The notes under the pieces: model-generated
The model's input: the letters and a program-made list of their open reading frames with translations, nothing else
Told to the model about the DNA's origin: nothing
Database searches by the model: none
NCBI GenBank assembly: GCA_000151295.1
Contig: GG745340.1
Coordinates: 126,077-190,076, forward strand
Length of the DNA stretch: 64,000 bases
Direction: 5' to 3'
From: Allomyces macrogynus ATCC 38327
Taxonomy: Eukaryota > Blastocladiomycota > Blastocladiomycetes > Blastocladiales > Blastocladiaceae
Shown here: positions 15,250-25,839 of the stretch, one piece after another
Position numbering within the stretch: the stretch's first letter is position 1
Layout: every line of letters begins with the position of its first letter
Position numbers and translations under genes: made by a program

Positions 15250-15531
15250 CTACGGCTTGGTCAACGTCTCGGCCCGGTTCTTGTCAATCTTGGCCAAGCA
15301 CGCCGGGCATGCGTGATGCAACAGCTTGGGCGCCTTGCACGCTGGGCACGGGACAATATCCTCGCGATTCTTGAGCCCCTTGTTCGACATACGCATGCGC
15401 TTCTTGCCGTGTGTCGTGCGCGATTTCGGGACCGCGAGCACAATCGACGGGATCAGGTCGCGCAGCGATGCAGACGGAATGGCGAGACGTGCGGCAAAGT
15501 TGCCGAGCAGCGACGAGACGAGGGAAGACAT
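15250..15531 (-). CDS. MRPL32: Mitochondrial large-subunit ribosomal protein bL32m
   Basis: Single-exon gene of 93 residues. A hydrophobic/basic leader (mitochondrial targeting) is followed by the L32 core: AVPKSRTTHGKKRMRMSNKG, then CPACKAPKLLHHACPAC, the paired CxxC zinc ribbon of bL32. Mitochondrial bL32 precursors are typically processed before assembly (family knowledge). The gene is convergent with the membrane-protein gene to its left and divergent from NDUFAF7 to its right, so two mitochondrial genes share a promoter region. Confidence 0.92.
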   Translation of the reverse strand: MSSLVSSLLGNFAARLAIPSASLRDLIPSIVLAVPKSRTTHGKKRMRMSNKGLKNREDIVPCPACKAPKLLHHACPACLAKIDKNRAETLTKP

Positions 15532-15896
15532 AATGGCGGGTCGTGGAAGTACGAGTGGGCACGGGTGGGTGGGTGGGTGGGTGTGGGCGCGAAATGCCCG
15601 GTCGAGCGGGTCCGGTGGCGGTGGTTCGGGGGCGTGCGGCGCGGAAGAACAGGATGCAGCAAGTCGCGGCGGGCAGGATCGTGAGCTGCGTCAAGAATTC
15701 CAGTTCAAATGGCACGGGTGGTTGATCATGAGCAGAGCGTTCTGAAGGGCCAATCAGTCACGCTGGCGCACGAGAAGTGGTGCGAGACAGTTTGATCAAA
15801 GTCTCGCGGCCCGGCGGCCGACCGGAGCGCCACGACCGGTCCGCTTGGTGATCGTTGTGATCCCCGCCCTGCTTCGGCTCGCTCGCACGATCCAAC
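15532..15896. other. Divergent promoter region, bL32m / NDUFAF7
   Basis: 365 nt between head-to-head mitochondrial genes. A run of ggtg repeats lies around 15564-15583. No defined operator recognised. Confidence 0.4.
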
Positions 15897-17773
15897 ATGC
15901 TGCAAGTTCCCGTGCAAGTCTTGAGATGCGCCGGCCGCAGGGCCGCTGCTGCTAGGAAAGCCGGGTCCCGCCCTGCAGTCGCGTGGTTGTCGAACCGTCA
16001 GCAGCAATATTCCAGCAATGCACCGGACGACCACGCCGAACATCATGAAGCAACAGATGCTTCCGTACCAGAACCATCATCTACGAGCACCGGCGGCAAG
16101 GAGGAAATGACGCCGCTCGTCAAGCACCTACACGACATGATCAAGGTCGGCTTGCATCGCCGCGACACTCTGCTCAGGCCTCGAATTCACATGCCCATCG
16201 ATCCTCGCCACAGTTTAGCGGCCCCCTCTCGGTTGCGCAGTACATGCGGCAGGCCCTGACCAATCCTCTCGGCGGGTACTACATGCAACAGCAAGTGTTT
16301 GGCGCGCGTGGCGACTTTGTCACGAGCCCGGAAATCTCGCAAATGTTTGGCGAGCTCGTTGGCGTGTGGTTCATGACCAACTGGATGAAGCTCGGCATGC
16401 CGAGTACCGTGCAATTGGTCGAGCTCGGGCCGGGACGCGGCACGTTGATGGCCGACATGCTGAGGGTACGCGTGTCGCGGTGCCGGTCATGATCGCGTTG
16501 TGGTCGAGAACTAACTTTGGAAGAGTGACTAGGCACTGAGGTCGTTTTCCGCGTTCCAAGGGGTCAAGTACCGCGTCGTCTTTGTCGAGGCCTCGCCGCG
16601 GCTGCGCAACGAGCAAATGGCCACGATTGTGCGCGACACGGGTCGCACCGTCGCGAAGGAGCACCACAACCAGTTTGATAGCTTGGAGCACGTCACGTTT
16701 ACCGACGGGTTCGAAGTGCATTGGAAGGAGAACATTGTCGACATTGAGCACGGTGCGTCTGCGACGGTGTGGCCAGGATCCGCAACCGCGATATTGATGA
16801 TCCTGCACTTGACCACTAGATGACCATACGATGCTCGTCGCACACGAGTTCTTTGATGCGCTGCCCGTCTACAAGTTCAAAGTACCGTTTGGCGCATCCA
16901 GTTGGCGAGCGGATCGCGATGTTCTGACCATTTTCTCGTCACCAAACAGCATGTCGACGGCGAATGGCGCGAAATCATGGTGGACGTGGACGAGTCGACC
17001 GAAACGTGCGCGAACACGTTGCATTTTCTGTCGTTGCCGGTTACTTCCGCTGATGACCACGCGTTCCCCGCTGTCACTAGCCCGCATCATTTTCGTTACG
17101 TGTTGGCGCCCCAGAAGACCAACGCGGTCGGCACGCTGATCGACGCGACGGATCGGTACAACGACTTGCCTGACGGCGCCACGGTCGAGGTGTCGCCCGA
17201 GTCAACGGGCTACATGCAGCGGATCGGCGACTTGTTGACCAAGACGGGTGGGACGGCGCTGGTCGTCGACTACGGCAGCGACCATCCGGCCGCAGCGAGT
17301 TTGCGCGTATGTTGTCGGGTTCATTTATGCTCTCCACCCACCAGAGACCATTGTCGCGCTCACCATTCGTTTCCACCACACAACACCAGGCGATCCGCGA
17401 CCACCAGTTCACCGACCTGTTCAGCACGCCTGGGCAAGCCGATCTCTCGGTGGACGTCGACTTTTCGCTGCTTAAGTGGGCGCTCGAGAAGCACGACGGC
17501 GTCCGCGCGTTTGGGTCCACGACCCAGCGCCACTTTCTCGCGTCGCTCGGCATCTACGACCGGATGCAGGCGCTCGTGCAGGCGGCGGGCGCTGACCCGG
17601 CCGCGCAACGCGTCGTCAAGTCGGCGTTCAATCGCCTGATCAGTGCCAAGGAAATGGGCACCGTCTACAAGTGCCTGGCCGTGACCGACGCGCAGTATGA
17701 CGGGGTACCGGTCGGGTTTGAGCGCGCAGATTTCCCGCCGGCGCCCTCATCAGCGACCATGCATCGGCAATGA
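15897..17773 (+). CDS. NDUFAF7: Complex I assembly protein arginine methyltransferase NDUFAF7 (MidA)
   Basis: Mitochondrial methyltransferase that in animals dimethylates an arginine of complex I subunit NDUFS2. Six exons: 15897-16145, 16214-16465, 16533-16752, 16820-16881, 16950-17306, 17390-17773; 507 residues in frame. A basic leader is followed by TPLVKHLHDMIKFSGPLSVA, YMRQALTNPLGGYY, GDFVTSPEISQMFGELVGVW, VELGPGRGTLMADML (SAM motif I), LVAHEFFDALPVYKF (motif IV), then VDYGSD and ADLSVDVDFS, all in the order of the MidA/DUF185 family. A CTAAC branch-like site (16511) supports the second intron. The first intron has a weaker GTCGGC donor. Very confident identity; targeting inferred from the leader. 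Confidence 0.95.
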
Positions 17774-18558
17774 GTACTGGAAATATAATTGGTCGCGTGG
17801 ATGCGTTGGGCGAGGCTATCGGTGTCCGCCGATTGAGGTTCAGTGCGAATGTGCGCCAGGTAGCCCCTGTTCGCCGGCCTGCGCGCTGCCGAGTGGTCGC
17901 GCGCAACGCTGTGCAACGAAGCCGCTGCATGCGTCGTCGCAAGCAACGGTAATGAGGCAGCGGTAACGTTGGCAGGGCATTGGTCAGGCACGCCGCCTCG
18001 GCCGAGGGCGGGTGGGTCTGCACCGGTCCCGTGCTCTTCCAGAGGCTCTCTCAGCACAGGCCGCACGAGAGGTGCGAGGCCCCATGTCCCTTCCACGCAA
18101 GCGTTGAAGGCGGCAAACTGGCGCAAACTGGCCCCGGGGCGCTCGCGACGACCCAGCCGCACGCACGGCGCGTGATGGTTTGCGGGGCCCGAAGGATGTC
18201 CCGCACGCGTTGCGTGTGCGCGCGCGTCTCTCTGGAAAGAACGTCTCAAAGTCCCAAATGGCCCCAGGTGTGTGGACCCAGGCGTATTTCGGTAATGGTC
18301 CGATAGGATATAATATCGTGCTTGGCTGCAGTCTCGCACCGACGGCCTCCTTCTATTTCTTCCCGTGCTCGCGGCCTCGTCTTTCTCTCTCCCGCACATC
18401 CTCATCGGCCTCATAAGGCTCATCGACCTCAGCCCGCCGTCCCCCCACACTGGGTCCCGCGCTCATTTCGGATATCAAGACGACTTTCTCGGCCCGCCAC
18501 GACCTCGCCCGCGATATTTGCAGCCCATTGCCGCTCATTTCCCGCGACCCGCCAACAA
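17774..18558. other. Intergenic, upstream region of the transcription factor
   Basis: NDUFAF7 3' flank and promoter/leader of the ERT1-like gene. A TATA-like stretch gatataatatc sits at about 18307-18317, some 240 nt before the chosen ATG; pyrimidine-rich sequence follows. No coding signal recognised. Confidence 0.45.
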
Positions 18559-21229
18559 ATGGACCAACACGTCGCGTTCAACGATCGCGCCGCGGCCGGG
18601 ACGAGCGCCGGGAACGCGACCACCGTCCCGATGCGACGCGCCGCACCGCCCAGCCCCGAGGCCACGCCCACGGTCCCGGCGCCGACGACGCGCGCGAGCC
18701 GCCGCGCCGGTGGGGCCAAGCGCCGCAAGGTTCCGCACGCTTGCGCTTTTTGCCGCCGCTCGCGCATGTCGTGCGATGAAGGTAAGAATGGTTTCCTTAT
18801 TCTCCCGATGGATGAATGGCCGTGGCTGGGTTTGGCCGTCTCGCGAATGGGAATGGTGTGTTGACGTGGGGGGCGTGAGCCGCGACCGCTCGGCCGGTCG
18901 GCCAATGGTGATGACGGGTGGGGGTGGAAACCCACCAAATGACGTTTCGTCCCCGTCGGAACTTCGGTAGCGCCTCTGTCCGTTGCGGGAGTGTGCAGGA
19001 ACGCGACAAACCACTAAGGAGGTGCACGCGGGAAATGGATGGACTGGTCCTGCGGGGTCGCACAAGAGGGAAAAGCTAACGTCGCCGTGCTCGGCTGTGG
19101 CGCCTTTCGCTTGTAGCCCGTCCCTGCCAGCGGTGCATCAAGCGCCAGATTGCGCACCTGTGCTACGACGAGCCGCGGTCGGCGACAGTCGCGGCCGAGG
19201 CTGCGCATGCCGCGGCGCTTGCGGCTGCCAAGGCCGCCGCGTCGGCCGGGTCGTCGTCCTCGTCCGCGTCGACGGGCACGGCGAGCGCGAGCCCGTCGCT
19301 CGCTGCCGATCACCATCAGCATGACCACCACCACCATGTCCACGGGCCTGGCTGTGCGCACGACCATACGCACGACCACGCGCACGCGCACGACGCGGCG
19401 AGCACCGTGCCGCACGCGTTCTCGCACCCTCATCCATCGGAGCTGCACCGTGCGGTGGTCACCAGTCATGCTCACATGCTGCCGCCGCCTCACCACGGCC
19501 ACGCAATGCCCGCGGCGATCGGTACGCTTCCTTCCTTCGCGTCCCCGCCTCCCCCAACTTGGCACGAATCCTCGCGCTGGTCAGATGGTGCTGATCGACG
19601 TCCGATTTTGATTGCCTTGCGCGGCTAGACTACCACCACCTGAATGCGTCCATGTCGTCGCCGATGATGATGAACGAGAGCGGCCTGCCCACGCCCACCT
19701 ACGCGCCGCCGCTGCTGACCCTGCCGCCGGCCTCGAGCCCCGTGGTCAGCGACACGTCGTCGAGCCAAGACTTGCTCGCGTACCTCGCCTCGCCCACCTC
19801 GACCTCGTCTATGGCCACGCCGCCCTTGGGCTTGGCCCCGCAAGGCATGGGTCACGCATTGTTTGCCGCGTTTGGGTCGGCCGCGCCCATGAACATCTTT
19901 GGTGGGGAGCGCACGTCGGCACCGTCGCCGTCGCCCCCTGCCCTCGACTTGTCGTCTCTGCTTCTGAGTTCGGCTCCGTCGACCCCGACGCCGTCGTTGC
20001 CGCCGGTCACGTCCGGGTCGGGCACGTCGATGCTCGGGTTCGCATCCGATTTTTCGGGCATCAATCAGTTTTCCATGTTCTCGACGCTGTTCGACGCGCT
20101 GGAACCCACGGTCACGACGTCGACGACGCTGCCCGAGCCCGTGCTGGCCGCTCCGCCCGTCACAGTCGCGAGCCAGTCGCTCACGACGACGCAGTCGTCG
20201 GCCGTGGCCCCAATGATGGCCTTGACCACGATGCCGACCATGCCGCAGCAGCCCATGACGCCCACAACGGCGACGGCGCCCATGTCGTCGCAAGTGTTTG
20301 CGTCGCCCGTCTCGATCCAGTCGTCGGTGCGCCAAGGGCCGTCGCCGACGCCGTCGACGCCCACGGTCGAGTCAGCTCCTGTCATCAAGACGTCGTCGTC
20401 GTCGACGCAAGATTCGACTGTTGACGAGGCCTTCCTTCTCTCGGTTGCGGACCCGACCGCTGACTCGACGGCTGCGCGCCTGCAGCAAGTGATCCAGGCC
20501 AAGTTTGCCGCGGGTCTGTTGCGTCCTCACAACTACGCGCAGGGTTATGCGCGGCTCGCCGCCTACGCTGAAGCGCACTTTTCGCCGTCGGCCAAGCAGC
20601 GCATTGTCACGGCGACCAAGTCGTTCCGCCCGACGTTCCGCGCGATCGCGTCGACCATGACGCCGCTCGACCACGTGCTCGCCGAGGAAATGTTTGACCG
20701 GCTGCTGCTCGACTACGACCGGCTGTTTGCGGCCATGGCCGTGCCGGCGTGCCTGTGGCGCCGCACGGGCGAGATCTACAAGGCCAACCAGCCGTTTGCC
20801 GATCTCGTTGGGATCCCGCTCGAGAAGCTCAAGAACGGCAAGGTCACGATCTACGAGCTCATGGCCGAGGAAGCGGCCGTCAACTACTGGGAGAAGTTTG
20901 CCGGCGTCGCTGGGGACCCGGGCCAGAAGGCCGTGCTCACGTCGTGCGTGCTCATCAAGCAAATGGTGCGGTCGCGGCCCGCGTCGCCCGTGCTCGCGGC
21001 CGTCAACTTGAACTTGGCGGCGCCGACGGGTGCGGCTGCGGCCATGGCCATGGCGCGTGCTTTGCGGTCGGGCCCGACGTCGCCAATTCTCCGCCCGCGG
21101 TCGCCCACGGGCAAGTCGGGGAATGGCTCGGTCTCGTGCTGCTTCTCGTTCACGGTGCGCCGAGATAAGAACCAGGTGCCCATCGCCATTGTCGGCAACT
21201 TCTTGCCGACGCAGGGCGCGCGCCTCTAA
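18559..21229 (+). CDS. ERT1: Zn2Cys6-PAS transcription factor of the ERT1/AcuK gluconeogenesis family
   Basis: Nuclear regulator; in ascomycetes ERT1/AcuK/RDS2 proteins activate gluconeogenic genes such as PEP carboxykinase. Exons 18559-18781, 19117-19521 and 19629-21229, 742 residues. The first intron (335 nt, long for this window) splits the zinc cluster; splicing restores CAFCRRSRMSCDEARPCQRC-IKRQ-x-HLC, the family pattern. An unusual His/Asp-rich segment follows at about residues 140-170, then a long Ser/Thr/Pro-rich region. The C-terminal third holds the ERT1-specific PAS region: LDHVLAEEMFDRLLLDYDRLF, VPACLWRRTGEIYKAN and IYELMAEEAAVNYWEKF, then QKAVLTSC. The symbol is family-level; orthology to one named ascomycete gene is not shown. 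Confidence 0.93.
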
Positions 21230-21879
21230 GCGCTGTGTAGTCGCGAGCGACCATTGCGGTTCACTCCCGCACGTTTTTGCGTCTCGTTCTTTGTTACCTT
21301 TTCTTGCGGATTCGTTGTCAGTACCCCACCTTGTCTTTGCCCGGCGCACCTTGATTCGCCCCCGGTTTTTGTGCGCTTTCGCGTTTCGTTTCGTTCGTTC
21401 TCTGTCCTTCGCGGCCGCTGGCCGTGCCGCGCCGTGGCACCCGATGCTTGTGCCTCTGCACGGCGTTTGAATCCCCTTTTCCTTCGTGTGTTGCTGTGAA
21501 CATGGGACGGGCCCGCGCCAAAGGGCCCCATCCCGCTGCGTGCTTTATTTTTTCCGTTGTTGGGTTCGTGATCTGTACATTTTTTTTCCGTTTTGGTGAA
21601 CGAGCGGCCCGGGTGCCCGTGTCCGGGGCCGGGTCGGGATGGAGCGACTACGGCGCGATTGAATGGCAGGAAGTGGCCGATGCACCAGAAGGACGACGAT
21701 CAACAAATAATTCAAAACGAGAATTCAATTTTTTGATTTTTTTTTTCGACATGCTTTCTTGTGCATTTTTGGCCCGGCGGTGGTCGATGGGTCGATTTGT
21801 GTGGTGGCTGCTCTTCTTGCCAGCCTCCATCCACTCTGGCCACACTTGGTTCAACTGTCCATCAACTCATCATCAACAC
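21230..21879. other. Intergenic between transcription factor and TRDMT1
   Basis: T-rich 3' flank of the regulator (runs of T near 21580 and 21730) then the TRDMT1 leader. The TRDMT1 frame is open upstream but its translation is hydrophobic and unstructured. Confidence 0.4.
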
Positions 21880-23409
21880 ATGGCGACTTGCAGCACACGG
21901 TCAAGGAGGCCTGACAGTATGGACCAAGAACAGGTCCAAACTGCGGCGACTCCGGATCTTGGCGACCGACGACCATGCTTGACAGACAGGAGCTCGGTGC
22001 AGACTTGGGCAGGCCTTGATCGTGGCCGCACGCCCGTTCACGTCGCCGAATTCTACAGCGGCCTCGGCGGTCTTGGCATGGCCTGGGAGGCGTCCAAGTA
22101 TGGCCCCGCGCACGGCACCGTGGCGCACGCATTCGACATCAACGAGGTCGCCAACACGATCCACGAATTCAACACCCAGCGCACCGTGTCGAGGCGCGAC
22201 ATTACGCGGCTCGCACCCGCGGACCTCGATGCGTTGCAGTGCGACGTCTGGTCAGTGGCGTTATCTTCTCCACCCTGTGGCAATCGCGCCAGGAGCTGAT
22301 TTGAGAACGAACGCGATTAGGCTCTTGTCGCCGCCGTGCCAGCCGTACACGCGCAAGGGAAAGCGGCTCGGGTCGGCCGACCCGCGCGCCGGATCGTTTC
22401 TGAGCATGCTCGATGCGCTCCCAAGTCTGGCGCAGCCGCCGACGCATTTACTGCTCGAAAACGTGCTCGGATTTGAAAAGAGCGAAACGTATGCGCGGTT
22501 GACGGAGACGCTGACCGCGACGGGGTATCAGTTCCACGGGTTTGTTCTCAACTCGGTGCGCTGTTTTTTTTTTCAAGGTCGAGGTGATGCGAACCGCCAA
22601 CTGACGCTCATGCTGTATAGTCTGATTTCGGCGTCCCAAACTCGCGCCCACGCTTCTACCTTGTCGCACGGCGCCACCAGCCATTCACGTCAACCCCCGC
22701 GCCGTCGGGCACGATCCACGACCATCCAGCCTGGTTTGTTGCGCAGTTCGGCACGTGCGACCCGCCTGGCACCACCTTGCAGTCGTATCTGCGCACGACC
22801 CAGTACCCAGCGACCGACCTGCTCCTCACGGCCGAGCAGCTGTGGAAAGGCGGCGACGCATACGACATTGTCCACGCGACCTCCACCCGCTCGTGCTGCT
22901 TCACCAAGGCGTACGGGACGCGCGCGGCCGGCGGCGGGTCCGTTCTGAGCCCGACCGCGCCAGAAGCCGAAATTGCCGACCGGATCACCGCGTACTGCGC
23001 GATGCGCCCGGGGATCTTGCGCGCCGTCGACACCACGACCACGGGCCACGTGCGCGCTGTCGTTACCCCCGGCGAGCTCGCAAAACTCGACCGTCTCGGG
23101 CTGTTTGCGCACCTCGCCGACCCGACCGCGCACGCGAAACCGACATTGACGGGTAAGTTGGCGCGGGTCGTGGACGAGGCACGCGCGAGGGCATGGCGCG
23201 ACGTGGTGACCACGTCGCCGCCGTGTCCGCTCGACGGGTTGGGGTTGCGGCACTTTGCGCCCGAGGAAATGGCGGCGTTGCACGGGTTCCCGGACGCGTT
23301 TGCCTTCCCCGTGGACAAAGTCGCGTGTAAGCAGGCGTGGCAGGTGGTTGGGAATAGTTTGAGCGTGCGTGTGGTTGCGGCTCTGGTGGATTTTATGTTG
23401 ACGGGATAG
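21880..23409 (+). CDS. TRDMT1: tRNA (cytosine-5) methyltransferase, Dnmt2 family
   Basis: Methylates C38 of tRNA-Asp and a few other tRNAs in studied eukaryotes. Exons 21880-22250, 22321-22555 and 22621-23409, 464 residues. Cytosine-methyltransferase motifs in order: I HVAEFYSGLGGLGMAWE; IV LLSPPCQPYTRKGKR with the catalytic Cys (the intron lies just before it, so the join CDVW-LLSPPCQ matters); VI LLLENVLGFEKS; VIII FGVPNSRPRFYLV; and SCCFTKAYG, the CFT signature that separates Dnmt2 from true DNA methyltransferases. IX/X are LRHFAPEEMAALHGFPDAF and VVGNSLSVRVVAAL. No extra regulatory domains, as expected for the family. An alternative start is the ATG at 21919 (451 residues). Confidence 0.94.
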
Positions 23410-23512
23410 AATATTTGATGGCGGGCTTTTGTATGTATTGGCATGGTTTGGTGGAAGGCCGCAATGCTGGAAACAGACGGCTGAAGCGAAGAGAAAAAAA
23501 AAAGAGAGATGT

Positions 23513-25332
23513 TCATTGAATCGGAACGCTGTCGGCGCTTCGCCACCGCATCCACCAAAACCACGACTTGACTAACGCCCATCCGCGCGCACCAGCGTGA
23601 TGCGGTCTCGAGCCGTCGCGCGATGCACCACGACGATCCAATGACCTGGACGATTTCCTCGGCAGCCGCGTCCACTCGCGTCCATCCACGAGCGTAATCA
23701 TCTTCCCCCCCGGCAGCACGACGCGACACGTCCACGTAATCTGCGGCACAACGACGCGCAGTACCGTCTCGTCGGCCGCGTCGTAATCGCCCGTCACCGA
23801 CGAATCCGTCCAGTCGTCACCCCATATGCGGTGCTCGAGTGACAGCGCGCAGACGGTCCGTGGAACGGCCGCTGCCAGCAGCACCAGATCGTCGTCGTCA
23901 ATGTGCGCGGCCGTGACGCGGAGCCGCTCGAGCCTTGGTGGCATGTTGTGCGCGAGAGGCGCAACGACACGGACGCCATCGAGGTCGCGCACCTCCAGCG
24001 ACAATTCGCGCAGACCGCGCGGCAAGTGAGCGAGGACCGGGTCCAGCGCGTCGTCCTCCCACTCGAAAGCCGGATCCCACACGCTCAATTCGAGCGTCGT
24101 CAGGGTCGCAACGTGCTGCGCGAGCATCGTCGCGAGCGGGACCACGTCGTCGTGCCGGAACAGACTGTCAGCAACGACGAGCGAGTTGAACCCGGTGGGC
24201 AGGTGCGGCAAGAGCACGGGCAGGATGCGCGACTGGCAGATATGGTACAAATCCGGGCTGCGCAGCGCCAGGTGCCGCAAACTCGGCGGGAACGCGTGCG
24301 CCAGAATCTCAGCGGGTTCTGGGTCGAGCAGGTCCGGGTTGACGGTGAGTGCCGCGAGCCGCGGCGGCATGTGCTCGGCGAGAACGTGTGCCATGGTTAC
24401 GTCGACGGAAATGAACAATTTCAGTTCGCGCAGCGTCGTGGGCAGTTGCAACGGAGTGATCAAAGATATCGGCTGGCCCTGCTCGGTCGGAGCTGCGACT
24501 TTAAAGCCGGTTGCAAGCGCGAGCCGGTGCAGGTGCGGAGGGAGCCGTGCGACCCAGCCCACGGGGAACGTGGCAGACTTGATGAGGTGCAGCGGGATGC
24601 GCACCAGGTCGACCCGGCGGTCAGCGGTCGCGAACCGCATCCGCCCGTGCGACGTGTACTGCGTGATCAGGTACCATGTGCGATCATCACTCGCGTCCTT
24701 GGCCTGGCCGTCGTCCTCGGCAGCGCGCAACGGGCTAATCGACTACCCAGGTGGAGAAAGTCAAACTTGCTGGCTCTATTGGAAAACAATCGCCCCACGA
24801 CACGAAGAGCACACGTACGTACCCCTTCCCAGCTGGTCAGCAGCGTGTACTCTTCGATCACATCGCGGTTCACGCGATCGAAAAAATCGACAATGTCTTG
24901 AGCGCGTGTCACCACCACCCCTACAGCACCGAGATACCGTCCATGCGCCGGAGTCAGCTCCGGCTTGCGCCTGATGCTGGCCATGAGTTCAGGCGGGTGG
25001 TTGAGCACGCCACGCAGCCGTCCCGGCTCCTGGATCCAAAATGTGCCCTCCTTTTCGGAGTTTGGCACCAGAACGACGGGCACAGTCGGGTACTGCATGA
25101 GCGCACGCAGCGCCGGCGCGTAGAGGAATGGCGACGCGCGCGCCAGGTGGACAATGGTCGCGCGCGGGAGATGAGCCGTGTACTGGTTGAGGTGCGCCGT
25201 ATTATGCAGGAGCAGTTCGCAAATACGCTCGAGAATGAATTCGGGCAGCTGCTCGAGCCGCGCCGCGGTTCTTCTTGCTCGCCCGTGTCGACCATCATCG
25301 TGAGCCGTTGTAACGTGCGTATTTTTGCCCAT
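23513..25332 (-). CDS. F-box-like protein with degenerate leucine-rich repeats
   Basis: Exons 25332-24823 and 24742-23513 give 579 residues. Near the N-terminus, LEQLPEFILERICELLL followed by RATIVHLARASPFLYAPALRAL has the shape of an F-box (LPxEIL...L...S). The C-terminal two thirds are irregular repeats of the kind LPxxLRxLxLxV..., for example PPSLRHLALRSPDLYHI, LPRGLRELSLEVRDLDGV and MPPRLERLRVTAAHI. F-box/LRR proteins usually serve as substrate receptors of SCF ubiquitin ligases; that role is inference. Two decayed relatives lie directly to the right on the same strand, indicating a small local family. The ATG at 25332 is the closest to the F-box. Confidence 0.7.
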
Positions 25333-25839
25333 AACAATCGCGCGAGGTTTCCACCGCGATCCGTGTCGTTCCAGAGGCGCTCGGTGGTGCCGTCCTGCGT
25401 CCAGTGCTTGAACAGGGTCCTTGACGAGATTGTAGGGGGAGGCGTCGGAGCTGGTGGAGCGTGGTGCAGTCAGCGCGGCGCACTGCACCAAGTGCAAAGG
25501 GTGCTTCGTTGGGCTGCAATGAGAGAGTGCTGGACGTGGACGTTGTTGGACGGGCCACGCACGCACGTTTGCCTAACGACAGGACGTGCCGACATGTACG
25601 GCGCGCAGCGAGAGCGCAGTGACTGCGCCATATGCGAGCCAGGGACCTTCTTGTGGCAGCGCCGTTTGAGTCAGATGTATGAGTTCGGTTATATGATTTG
25701 TTGTGATCGTCGCGAGCGATGCAACTTGCGAGGCGCTTGCGAGCGCGAAGTCGAGCGTGGTTGAGCACTGACGTAGAGCGTCGTCGAAATCCATTCTGTC
25801 AAATCCAGGCCCAAACCGAAGCAATTCCAAGAGGAAATA
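25333..25839. other. Intergenic, small unassigned open frame
   Basis: Visibly AT-richer than the neighbouring genes. A minus-strand frame at 25573-25830 could encode 85 residues but has no recognisable motif; it may be a remnant of the adjacent decayed F-box family. Confidence 0.3.

Noticed and set aside
22016..22948. TRDMT1 read as a true DNA methyltransferase (DNMT1/DNMT5/RID type)
   Set aside because: Presence of the CFT motif, short length and absence of BAH, RING or helicase domains fit Dnmt2.
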